In this document: one piece after another, positions 24,701 through 34,402 of the stretch | Position numbering within the stretch: the first letter of the stretch is position 1 | Layout of the letters: every line of letters begins with the position of its first letter | NCBI GenBank assembly: GCA_051294375.1 | Contig: CM119264.1 | Location: forward strand, 13,536,813 to 13,600,812 | Source: Paraspadella gotoi | Taxonomy: Eukaryota > Chaetognatha | DNA length: 64,000 nt | Direction of reading: 5' to 3' | Notes under the pieces: generated by a model | Told to the model about the DNA's origin: nothing | Database searches by the model: none | The model's input: the letters and a program-made list of their open reading frames with translations, nothing else | Program-made: the position numbers and the translations under genes

Positions 24701-27203
24701 CCGGGGTCGAGGCCCGTACAAATTTTCTGTATCCGTTCGGGGCGGTGCCATGATGCCGACAGCGCCCTCTAGCGGATCTAAGCGGTTGTGGAACGCAGGC
24801 GCTGTAGATTCCGACGTCGAGTCGGATGATTCCGATGATTCTTACGGGGAATGGACTCCGAGAGGTGAGCGACTTTGTAAGAAAAAAGGAACAAAATTCC
24901 GAAGCACCTTTGATTCAGAATTTTTTTTTTGCAGCGGTAGTACTCGCTTGCAGTAAATAAACTTTTTTTTCAAAATACGTACTTTAAATTATTGCTCTCA
25001 GGTCGGGGGCGGTCGAATCGAGCAAGGGGCAGAGGACGTGGGCGAGGGGGTGGACGTCCGGCCACCAAACGGAAGCGGCGGGAAGACTCGGACGATTCCT
25101 CCGAAGAAGAAGCGCTTCCTAGAGGCAAACGGGATCGTTCCCCCGCCGATGACGACGATGAGGATCCAAGCTGGAAACCAGGGGCTGGGGTGAGGACTAT
25201 GAAGGGAAAACGAATTCGGTTTTTGGCATTGAGTAATTTAGTTAGGAAAACCTTGAGCCTATTATTTCGAATAATCCTTTAGACACCCCGTCGGTCACGG
25301 CCTGCCGATCGAGACGCCGCTAACGACTCTAGCTCCGCTGCCGGTTCTGCTTCTGGCTCTGCTGCTGGCTCAGCCGCAGCTTCAGGAACGGCAAAGGCTC
25401 GTCCGAAACCTAGTCCAGATAAGAAGGGCGTCAATGGTGAAGGCACCGCGTCAGGAGAAAACGTCGAGGCTTTGGCGGTAAAGGGATTTTGTGAATGTAC
25501 ATTTTACCTTTAATTCTACACGCTAAACTTGGTTCATTTCTCCAATTTTCAGCAGCTTGGCGATTTTGTTATCGACAAAAGAGATCTTTTCCTCGACAAT
25601 TATCCGATATGGTTGATCGATACGACCAACATGTTGCAGAAATACGAAAGGATCGATGACAAAGAGCACAATGGACGCCCAGTTCACACAGCCATGAATA
25701 CTGTAAGTCCTAAAAAATTTTCTCGCATATCATTCACGTATCAGTTCCCTCCTCCCCCTGAGTCACATTTGGAAAATATATTTTTTTAAAAATCATGTCC
25801 AATGTCCACTAAAAACTACGATTTCTTTTCTTACGTTTCAGTACACGAGCTGGATAGAGTCTGTGAAAAGTCTTTACCTCCCCATCCGCGTGAAAAAGTG
25901 GAATCGCTCCGAGGTAGTACTAGACATCCAAAATTCCTATATATAGTTTTTTGTAATTATCATATCATATGCCATAAAGTCGGTTCTAGTGGTACTACGT
26001 ATTCTAAGTAGAATACATAGAACTTTAGTTTGCTTAATATACCTCACCTTTGTCGCTTTTGAAATAAATGGTTTGATAACGTGTTTTTTCCTCGATTCTC
26101 GACCTTTAGGTATCAGTTCTTCAAGAAAGTCTTGACTCCGTCAGAGACACGAAGAGGACAGAAGAACTCCGAGAAGATACGTTGCGAGAGCCTTTCGAGG
26201 TCTACATTCAAATCCTCGTCTCTCAGGCTCTCGATTCCAAGTTTCTCGCTGAAATAACGCAATCTCAGAGTAAGTCTCTTCTGTTAGGCTACATCTGCGT
26301 AATTCTTCAAGATAGAAGGGCTATATCGATTATCAAAACATATTCTATTATTTCCTTGTAATGTTGAAAAAAATATTAGTTTTACCTTATTGGGTGGATA
26401 TCTTTGAAACCTATTCTTTTGTTACTCCACACCACAGACGAGTTCTTCTATCCCGTGCTTCAAAAAATCGACGGGGCCATCAACGAAAAGAAGGTGCAGC
26501 TACTACAGGGAGTCCACTGGACCCAAAGATTCATGGATGCCGTGGAGAGCCGACCCTACCTAACTGACTTGGGTGCGCACCAAGCTCCCCACTGTCAGGC
26601 CATGAACGACCCCAACGTCCCTGCCACTCATCGTGTGCAGGTACACTTTTCTGCTCTTGGAAAAGACAACGGTCGAAGTTATGAAGTCGACTTTTTCACT
26701 GATTATATAGTTATAGTTATAGTTCTTATTAAAAAAAATTTATGTAAAAACGCGTTTTTTTTTATGTAAAACAAATTGTGTTTTGCACAAAAGTAGGCGT
26801 GGTCGTCGTCGTTCCAATTATAGATCGCCTTTTTGATGATTAAATTTGAGTGTATGAAGCTGAAAATTTATATACAGCTTCTCATCATCAAGGTCCTTGA
26901 AATTGGTGAGGACAGTTATTAAATATGTTTTGTTTACGTTTTATCAAAACAAACAAATTTCCTCTATTATTTTTATGTCTCTTTCCTCTCTCTTTCTCTT
27001 TTAATTATATGTAGCTCTCTCTCTCTCTTTTTCCTAGGCTGATTCATCGAAAAAAACGAGTCTGCAGCTGGCTCTGCAGGGGCTTTTTCTTTTTCTCTCT
27101 CTTCTCCTGCTGCTTCTGCTGTTGCCTTTTGATTTCTTTCTCTTTTTCTGGCTGCCTCTGCTGCTGCTGCTGCTGATTCGTCCGAAAACGATTTGGCTTC
27201 TCT

Positions 27204-27234
<31 letters not shown>

Positions 27235-29996
27235 GCTCTCGTTTTTATTTTAAAAAAATTGAATTAGGATTGAACTTGTAAAATTTGGCATCGCATTCGT
27301 ATATGTTATCATTTTGCTATCCGCAACATTGGGTTTTTATTTCGTTCTTTCTTCTTGTCACTCTCTTTATTTTATTTTTCTTTCTTTCCTTTCTATTCTT
27401 TTTTTCCTTTTTATTCTTTCGTTTCTTTTTATTCTTTCTTTCCTTTTTATTCTTTCTTTCCTTTTTATTCTTTCTTTCCTTTTTATTCTTTCTTTCCTTT
27501 TTATTCTTTCTTTCCTTTTTATTCTTTCTTTCCTTTTTATTCTTTCTTTCCTTTCTATTCTTTCTTTATATTTATTCTTTTCTTCTTTTTCTTTCTGTTT
27601 ATAAATTAATTTTTTTTTCTCAAATTTGATTTTTTTTTAGTATCAAAATATGTCGTCAATCCAGATTTTTCTTATGCGATTTCGACGATCCTTATGCTTT
27701 TAATATTTTTTTCTTATGTAAAAAAATCCTTTCGATTTTTAAGAAATGTTTTTTTACTGTTGTGTACAAAGAAGATTGTAATAAAATTTATTATATTTCC
27801 TTCCCAGTTGTACGGCAATATATACGATTCCCAAACATTGGAAACTCTGGTTGTGGCGGATCAAGGTTCGGGTAATGCCGCCTCCCTCAACGAGGAGTTC
27901 GTCGTCGGCGATTCGACCTTCGAACGTCTTTTGATTCTTCACAAACTGCACCATTTCAAATACACTACCTTCAAGCGCTGCATGGCCAAGGTCAGTCGTC
28001 AGTCGTCGTACCATTTTGTGCTCGGTGCTTTCGTTTACTTATGAGCTTAAGTTAATCTCCAACATTACTAGGAAATCCAATCAAAGCCACGAAGTGGCGA
28101 TGACCGATGTCCCCCTTAGATTTAATTTTAAACGCCAATTACTCATGAGTGGATGGGGCGATTAACTTGAAAATTTTTGTGTCGATAAAAAAGTGTGTGA
28201 TTGAGCTGGAAATCAAGTTTCGATGGAATCGTCCGAGTGGAAATGAGTTTAAATAGAAAAAAAAGAACATGTTTCACTGATTATGCTTTTTTATATATAT
28301 TAAAGCAAGCTGCATTAATTAATCAAAGAGTTAATCGATTAATTCATCTATTAATTTATCAATTTATTATTCAATCAATTAATCGTCGGTGTTGTCGTCG
28401 TCGTCGTCATCGTGGTTTTTTGCTTATGTCGTGGTCAGTGACGAAAAGACAAAAAAATAAGTTTGAGCAAATAAAAACAGAATTAATTACCGTTAATGAT
28501 CGTGGGCAGATCAGGCATTGTTTGCTCAAACTTGTTGCTTTTCTTACCGACTGTAGGTGCAGGCTATTCAGGAAGATAAATCGAATGTCGGACCGGATGA
28601 AATTCTCTCGCAGTGTCTCTCCAACGAATCGTGGCTTTTACAGCTTTTTAAGGATCTCAAATCACTTTTCATTAAATGCGACAAGGTGAGCAAGGTCTAT
28701 TGTTCGTTGGTTCTACCCTTTTTAGTTAAACACCATGTATAATTGTATAATGTATATTTGTGTATATCTTTGTACTTTTTGTACAAACGGGTTGCCTGTG
28801 ATGCCCATGGGGATGGGACTGTTGGCTTTAGGGGCTTCCGACCCTCAGTGGCGCCGCCTACCACTAGCGCGGTTATCCTAAGACGGTCTCGCTTTCCCAA
28901 CGCAGAGGGAAGTTGTTAGGACTGTTGATGGAATGTAACGCTTGGAATGGTGCGTTCCCCCTCTGAGCCAATTGGATTGGCTGAACGACCAAGACATCAC
29001 TCAGGTTCTCCAGGCCTGAGAGGTGTCTGACAATTCTGCTACCATAGTGAGAGAGAGAGAGCGCGAGTAGTGGGAGCAGTGGTGAGGTTGCGCGTTTTAT
29101 AGTAGGGCTCACCACTTACGGCAGCAGCCGGCTTAACTTTCTCGCTCTCAGGTTTCTGGGGTCGAACTGACACCATCGAGATCAACGTCTTCTGGGACCA
29201 CGACGACGACGACTTCGACTCCATCATCGACGCCCGTGACGGATACCTCCAAATCCCAGTTGCAGTCACAGCAACAATCGCAACAACAAGGAAACAGAGC
29301 ACGATTACAACAGTCCACTCCCGATCTCAACCAGACCCCTCACGAAGCGCAACATCAACAAACGCAACAACAGCAACAACCGCACTCTGCTGGCGGAAAC
29401 GGAGAACTGCAGCGACTACAATTACAACAACAGACTCAGCAGGTTCAACACCCTCAATCGACGCAACAACCGCCGCAGCATCACGATCCGCAACTGCAAC
29501 ACGTTCAGCAACCACAGTTAATTCAACAGCAGCACTCCATCCAACCCCATGGATTGTCGGGTAGGCAAACAGTCTTTCAGGCTTGAGCGAGATAACGTTT
29601 TAAATACTGCAAGTTCTGCTTGTTATTAACGTCATCGTCTTTGTTTTTCACAGCCATCGATCCGCACGTTTTGCCCCAACAACAGCATCTTCCTGCCGTT
29701 TCCGCGCACCATACTCAGTTCCCTTCCTCGCAAATTAATCCGGTGCATTCCTTGGTTGTGCAACAATCTGCTCAGGTGAAGGAATGGAATTGTAAATCGT
29801 ATGAGAAATAGAAGAAATTCTCGCTTTATTTTCATATTCATAATTTTTTTTATCCGGTTAGGCGGCGGCGATGCAACAGTATATGCAACACCACGGTGTT
29901 AACCCCCATTTGTCGCAGCAACAGCAGTTAACACCGGCAGCGTTGCAGCAGCTGCATCTTGCGGGGATGCTGGACCAGCATCAATTTATATCTTGA
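18724..29996 (+). CDS. PRR12/QSER1-like nuclear protein with C-terminal DUF4211-like domain
   Basis: Twenty-four exons: 18724-18803, 18962-19193, 20364-20598, 20772-20929, 21000-21194, 21290-21541, 22521-22784, 22902-23126, 23211-23388, 23696-23913, 23999-24181, 24266-24554, 24694-24864, 25002-25189, 25283-25477, 25553-25702, 25842-25913, 26110-26269, 26438-26640, 27808-27990, 28557-28685, 29152-29560, 29654-29775, 29862-29996 (4626 nt, 1541 aa). The N-terminal two thirds are Ser/Pro/Gln/Ala-rich, with an Ala-Gln repeat near residues 490-535. Residues about 837-956 hold Arg-Gly and acidic runs resembling AT-hooks. Residues about 1022-1320 form a folded domain opening LGDFVIDKRDLFLDNYPIW and LLQKYE-like NMLQKYER, then NTYTSWIESVKSLYLPI. 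This resembles the C-terminal domain of vertebrate PRR12/QSER1, recalled from memory. A polyQ tail follows. In vertebrates QSER1 binds chromatin and limits DNA methylation at regulatory regions; nuclear localisation here is inferred. Intron 2 contains an N gap. Confidence 0.8.
19262..19464. mobile_element. TTTTACTTTCGCC MITE, complete copy in intron 2
   Basis: Terminal inverted repeats: left TTTTACTTTCGCCGACCGCG, right complement beginning GGTTGGCGAAAGTAAAATTA. About 200 bp long, non-coding, with an interior of C-rich TAACCCT/CCTAAAC-like units that resemble telomeric repeat. It is one of several copies in the window. Confidence 0.75.
20321..20330. other. Assembly gap (10 N) flanked by an inverted repeat
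   Basis: Ten Ns in intron 2 of the PRR12-like gene. The 11 bases on the left (GGCGGCGTCTG) are the exact reverse complement of the 11 on the right (CAGACGCCGCC), so the assembly stopped in a G+C-rich hairpin. The flanks are G+C-rich compared with the surrounding intron. Confidence 0.95.
21625..21860 (+). repeat. Dispersed repeat R6, copy 1
   Basis: Matches 38335-38545 through GACTGATAC.AAAAAACTTG, AATATAATCAAAAC, CATTCTAGCTAGGATA and GGGTAAATTTCTGAAGAAGC. Non-coding, inside intron 6 of the PRR12-like gene; the second copy is in an intron of the CCCH/RING gene. Confidence 0.7.
23448..23590 (+). repeat. Dispersed repeat R5, copy 2
   Basis: Contains GTGATGGAGGCCTTAAACCA, the CCAAAGCCTGTCCAAAG core (with an extra TCCAAAG unit) and the TATTGGTTGTACCAATTTCA end. 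Located in intron 9 of the PRR12-like gene. Confidence 0.7.
26800..27703 (+). repeat. Intronic repeat R3 with GTCGTC end, copy 1
   Basis: Starts with GTCGTCGTCG then TTCCAATTATAGATCGCC, includes GAAGCTGAAAATTTATATAC and CTGCAGCTGGCTCTGCAG, and ends with TATGCGATTTCGACGATCCT. Copies at about 44522-45060 and 48675-49253 share the same order. No coding content. Copy 1 is lengthened by an internal pyrimidine minisatellite (27400-27560). Class unresolved; all three copies are in introns. Confidence 0.7.
27400..27560 (+). repeat. 18-bp pyrimidine minisatellite
   Basis: About eight tandem units of TTTTTATTCTTTCTTTCC, open in all three plus frames and giving artefactual Phe/Leu/Ser ORFs. It lies inside repeat R3 copy 1; the corresponding place in copy 3 (about 49020-49130) lacks it. 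Confidence 0.85.
28080..28540. mobile_element. Deletion derivative of the 52.4-kb foldback element
   Basis: Shares CCAATTACTCATGAGTGGAT, GTGTGTGATTGAGCTGGA, GTCCGAGTGGAAATGAGTTT and the terminus CATTGTTTGCTCAAACTTGT with the larger element at 52445-54247. Located in intron 20 of the PRR12-like gene, with the terminus about 20 bp upstream of the exon 21 acceptor. Confidence 0.65.
28785..29135 (-). mobile_element. G+C-rich short interspersed repeat R4, copy 1
   Basis: Reverse-orientation copy of the repeat at 46880-47606 and 49648-49899. It shares GGTTGCCTGTGATGCCCAT, GGCTTCCGACCCTCAGT, GACGGTCTCGCTTTCCCAAC and GCAGAGGGAAGT, and, with the 47-kb copy only, the TGAGAGGTGTCTGACA and CTCACCACTTA segments. 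No poly-A tail or clear pol III boxes were seen. It ends about 16 bp before the acceptor of exon 22, so it may supply part of the 3' splice signal. Confidence 0.65.
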
Positions 29997-30077
29997 AATA
30001 ATTCACGGAAATACAAAATTGCGCCGCTTGTGTATCATTAGTGCCAATCTGCGATTCTCGGATGCTCGTCCAAAAAC

Positions 30078-30083
30078 AATAAA
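30078..30083 (+). terminator. AATAAA polyA signal, PRR12-like gene
   Basis: AATAAA lies 82 bp past the stop codon of the PRR12-like gene, the first canonical signal downstream. Confidence 0.6.
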
Positions 30084-31139
30084 CTGTGCGGTGTACCACT
30101 TTGTTACGATGCGGTTCTCGGCTATGTTATGTTCTACTCCCCAATTTATGACTAAATACCTGGAAACCGATACTGTTTTACGAAACAGTACGTAGTAGTT
30201 CCGTATTACAATCATAATGAAGAATCATTAAACTGAAACAGTAAATCGGCTTATGTGTTTTTAGTTTTTTACAAAGATAGCTTTTCCTAAATTTTCATAT
30301 CACGTGTCACCTGAACTTTCGCCGTTCGTCACTTTACTTAACGACTATATTATGAAAAAACTTACCTACATAAAATTCGAGACGTGTTAACCTCCAGCTT
30401 CTCAGACTGAATTTGCTTATGGAATGATTTTTTTTTTCATTGTTAATAATTCTGCATCTTTCGTTATTGATTCATCTAAAAAAATGTGGTCACTTGCATA
30501 TTTTGTTTCCACATTAGCTTACAGCATTTTGTTTCTTTCTAGACTCTAGTCAATACAAATTTTTTTAAGATTGTCCCATTAAAAATGGGAAATTTACTTG
30601 TAATAAAGTATTATTCTTCTTTTAATGTTATTACAACGTTGAATTAACGCTAGTCATTTCAAGTCGAATACATTCGTTACGTACGGTAATTCCGATCATA
30701 ATTGTAAAGAAAACAAAAGATTCGTACTTCGCCGTTGCAATACTATTTTGATTTGTGATTCGCAGTAAAAACTTTAACATTCAACGGTATTTGCAATTCT
30801 CTGACAGCCCAAAATAGTTAATTAATTTTCAAAATCTGTTTCAGTTATTATCCTAGAATTTGAGCACTTTCTTATAATTTAAAAATTGTGATAGTTTTTT
30901 CCGCTATATTTCGATTTTTCGGATTGGGATAACGGGTAGAGGTTTAAGATTAATTGTGACCACGTTCAAACCATGCGTTAAAATCCTTGATCTCTGAGAT
31001 GGCCTTTTCGCGAATTTTTGAAGACGAGAATTTGAGTACAATTTGATTTAAAAAAGGTGCTACTTCATAGTTCATATCATCGACAGATATATAACATCAT
31101 GCAATCAATTTACGGATGATATAAAATATAGTTTGATTC

Positions 31140-31500
31140 TATCCGGAGTTATGTGGATAAGGCACTACGTGGGCTGAAGATGACTGTCCGTAACTTCGAT
31201 AACCCCCTCTAGCAGCCATGGAACGGGTCCCTGGGCTTGGAACCAGGCTTGAGGGTTTGCCATGCCCCCAAGGCGTCTTACGGCCGTCCTCACGCTTCCC
31301 GCAGGGTAGGTACCGGGTTGGGATGAACCCGGTACCTAGTGGTCACAACTGAAAGTGTCATGATTTTAGGAGGGGTGAACCTAGGCAATGCCCGACTACA
31401 TGCCCCCCAGATTGTAACCCACCCTGCACTGCTTCCAGTGGAGGGAGGAGAGCAATCTTCAGCTAGACCAAGGGCCTAGGCAATGCCCGACTACAGTTAC
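31140..31500. repeat. G+C-rich repeat-like block with perfect hairpin
   Basis: Much more G+C-rich than the flanks. Contains a perfect 13-bp stem with a 6-base loop (TAGGTACCGGGTT, GGGATG, AACCCGGTACCTA; 31307-31338) and two direct copies of CCTAGGCAATGCCCGACTAC (about 31380 and 31476). It looks like an inserted element, possibly a non-autonomous transposon end; class unknown and no ORF. Confidence 0.5.
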
Positions 31501-33639
31501 ACCCGAAAACTTGGTAAATTATGCTTTTTCATAATAATTATCCCCAGCCTGGGGTAGCCCAACTAAATGGAGTGAGTAAAAAAAAACCGAAAATTTATAC
31601 ATTTTTATGTATACGTTCAATGGACAAAAAATTTCTTACATGGCTCTATACCCTAGTAATTATTTTTTTTAATATTTATTTATAGATAGGAAGGGCCAAA
31701 TTTTTTTTTAAATTTTAAGATCAGATTCAGATAGCTCATAAAGAGGTATAATTCTTTTTTAAATATTTATTATAATAATTATAATAAGAAAAACCATGAA
31801 AAATCTACGTAATCATCTTTTGATGATTTTTTTAGTTTTTTATATTTTCAATTAGAAAACGTAATAAATTTTAAAAGCTGTAATTATATTTCTCGTTTAA
31901 CTTTTTTGCTCTTTGAATCCGTAAAAAAGTTAAGATTTAAAAAAAAAATTCTCTATATAGTAATATAATATTTTTAATTAGGCTAGTACCATCAGAAGAA
32001 AGCATTTTTGACAAAAAATATTTTAATACCATAATCTATGCTCATAATAGATTTTAACGCTTTATTCTTATCATTTAAATTTTATTGGTTATGGCTTCCC
32101 CAGGAACGAGTTTTTCATTCTCTACCATTTTAAGGACAAATTGGACGGAAGAATAGGAAGCAGTTCCTCAACTTTCATTCGAGGTTATTTACGTAAGTCA
32201 GAAAAAATAAGGATCGTTTCCATAACTTCGCGAAACCATTTTTTCAATAAGTTTCTACATCTGATCAGTTTCTCTTCATTGTACATACAAATATCGATGA
32301 GAATAGATTGGAATTCAATTTAAAAATAAGATTCATTTAAATTTAGCTAATTTTCGCTCATAAACATACTCTCTTAAAGTTAATCATTAAATCATCTAAA
32401 CTTAATCCTAATCGCCGTATAGCTAGTTTCACCATTGTTGTTCTCAGAAAAAATTAAATTTGAACCTTAATTTTTAACACGTCTAGTTATGGGATGTTAA
32501 TACTGATAGAGCTTTAAAGTTTAATTTCTCTTCTTATCCTTCGGATCTCTTCATTTTTCTTCCTCCTCTTCCTCCTTAACAACGATCGATTAAAAAAAGA
32601 AACTGTTTAGTCGAGTCTCTCGGACATGTTTTTGTGTCGGGGTCTTCGGTTCGTTCACTCATTCTTCCTCTCTCGCTCTCTGGTATCTGCTTCGACTTGC
32701 TGGTGCTCTTGCTTCAGACGGGTTCATGACTCGGTTATCGGAGATGGGGCGGAAGATTGCAATTTAAGATCGATCCACGCGCCGAGAATGAAATCAACTT
32801 TGACGAGATATTATTATTAATTAATTAAAATTAAGTCTCGACGAAATGCAACGACTAGCTCACAAAGCCTTAGTCTAGGGATTAGCGAATTTAAACCCAC
32901 GTAAAAAAAAAATCGCGTGTTTTCGTTTCTTTAAAAATCTGCGTGGGGATTGCCGACTGCCGAGTCTTCCTAGTTTCTTTGTTTTGGTCGAAGTTCTACG
33001 AACGGCGCGAAATGATTTTTTTTATTTCTTTTGCTCTCTTTTTTCGTTTCCTTTATAAATTGATATGAAATACTATATTATATTTATTGCTAATTTATTC
33101 GGGTTATAATGTATTAATATTGCCTCAAATCAGAATTTTAGTTGGATATTTATTGAGAGAACCTTTCTATGAAAATATTTTTATTGGCGTTTTGTGAGGC
33201 AATTTTTTTTTAAATATTTATTTCGATTAAAGTAAGTTTGGGTAAGTTTTTAATTAATTTTTTGTTCTGCTCCAAATTTTTTCTAACCTTAATCATAACC
33301 GGTTGGACAAACGTCGACGATCGCTAGTTTCTTGTTTTTCCGAGACCCACCTTTTCCTGATGAACTGGATAGGAAGGTTTTTAAACTTATTTTCCTCCAA
33401 TTTCAACTTGAGAACCAGACTCTCATAACGAAAGTTTAATTTTTAACTATGATTACGGGGAAAAATACGTTTCTGCTTTAATTTAATTTTAAAACTTTAG
33501 TCGCGGGAATATCTCGACCTAATGAAATACATTTTTCTACACATGTGTAAAAGGTGACGAAAAATTAGCAAAGGAGTACGACTTAATTAAAAAAGGAATA
33601 TTGTAGTGATGTAATAGTTGGATACGACTGTTCTTTCCA

Positions 33640-33905
33640 TCAGCGCCGTAATAGCGCACTGGTCTCTAGCGTTAGAACGCTTCATCTCTGAACCCAAGGG
33701 TCCCGGGTTCTCGCCCAGGTCAGAACAGTTCTTGCAAAAAGAGTGACGGGCCGCTTAGACCACCGGTAGCAAGCCTACCGCCGGATCCGAAGTTCCAGAA
33801 AGCTAGGCAACTGACGGAAAAATCTCCCCGACCCAATGGGCACACTAATTGCGCGGGCTATCCACACACACAGAGTGGCATGGCGACCCTCTCTCCTCTC
33901 GGTCA
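33640..33905 (+). mobile_element. tRNA-like SINE or LTR fragment
   Basis: GCCGTAATAGCGCACTGGTC resembles a pol III box A, and GGTCCCGGGTTCTCGCCC, 45-60 bp further on, resembles box B, separated as in a tRNA. The downstream GACGGGCCGCTTAGACCACC parallels GACGGGCGCTTAACCCGCC in the LTRs at 57.1 kb, so the two are probably related. Non-coding. Confidence 0.55.
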
Positions 33906-34173
33906 CTTCACTGGTGTATATTCTAATTTAGAAAAATTAGTAACCGAGGTTTAATATAATCAGAAACTTTTGTTATCTTTTCATACTTTATTATGCTTCT
34001 TATCTTCTCTATTGATTTTTTTTCTATTCTCCAAGCTTGGCTATGCTTTTTTATTGTCGATGGCTTTTCCTTCTCGATCTCATTTTTCCCCCGTTCTTTT
34101 TCTCGAGTCGAAAAAAGAAAGAGAAACAAAGGAGGGAAGAGGATTTCCGATTCCTGCGGAACTCGGACTCGCT

Positions 34174-34278
34174 TGACTCACCCCTCTCGGAACACGTGAC
34201 CAAACCCCTTCGGGCCGCATGACTCACTCCTGGGTCAGCCCGCGTCTCCCTCGTGGCTCCAAAACCAAGTCACACGTG
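34174..34278 (+). promoter_or_regulatory. Cluster of AP-1-like and E-box sites upstream of CCCH/RING gene
   Basis: Two TGACTCA heptamers (34174-34180, 34220-34226) and two CACGTG palindromes (34193-34198, 34273-34278) lie within 105 bp in a G+C-rich island, 125-230 bp upstream of the presumed ATG at 34403. TGACTCA is the bZIP/AP-1 site and CACGTG the bHLH E-box; function here is inferred. Confidence 0.45.
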
Positions 34279-34402
34279 CTCGATCTCTCGCCTCAAATTC
34301 AAACACAAATTCAAAAGAATCTCTTAATAACCCGCGAAATTTTCAAGACGGAAAAATCTAATCGAATTGCTACAGTAAAAAAAAAATTGTTGGAAACGCT
34401 TA

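Larger units (their letters stand above)
29997..34402. other. Intergenic region with repeats, no confident gene
   Basis: Begins with the 3' UTR of the PRR12-like gene (AATAAA at 30078-30083). It then holds AT-rich DNA, a G+C-rich repeat-like block at 31140-31500, AT-rich DNA to about 32600, a G+C-richer block at 32600-32830 with only short frames, a tRNA-like repeat at 33640-33905, and the presumed promoter of the next gene at 34100-34300. Confidence 0.5.

Noticed and set aside
27285-27629. Three overlapping Phe/Leu/Ser-rich ORFs resembling membrane proteins
   Set aside because: Translation of an 18-bp pyrimidine minisatellite open in all three frames, inside an intronic repeat.
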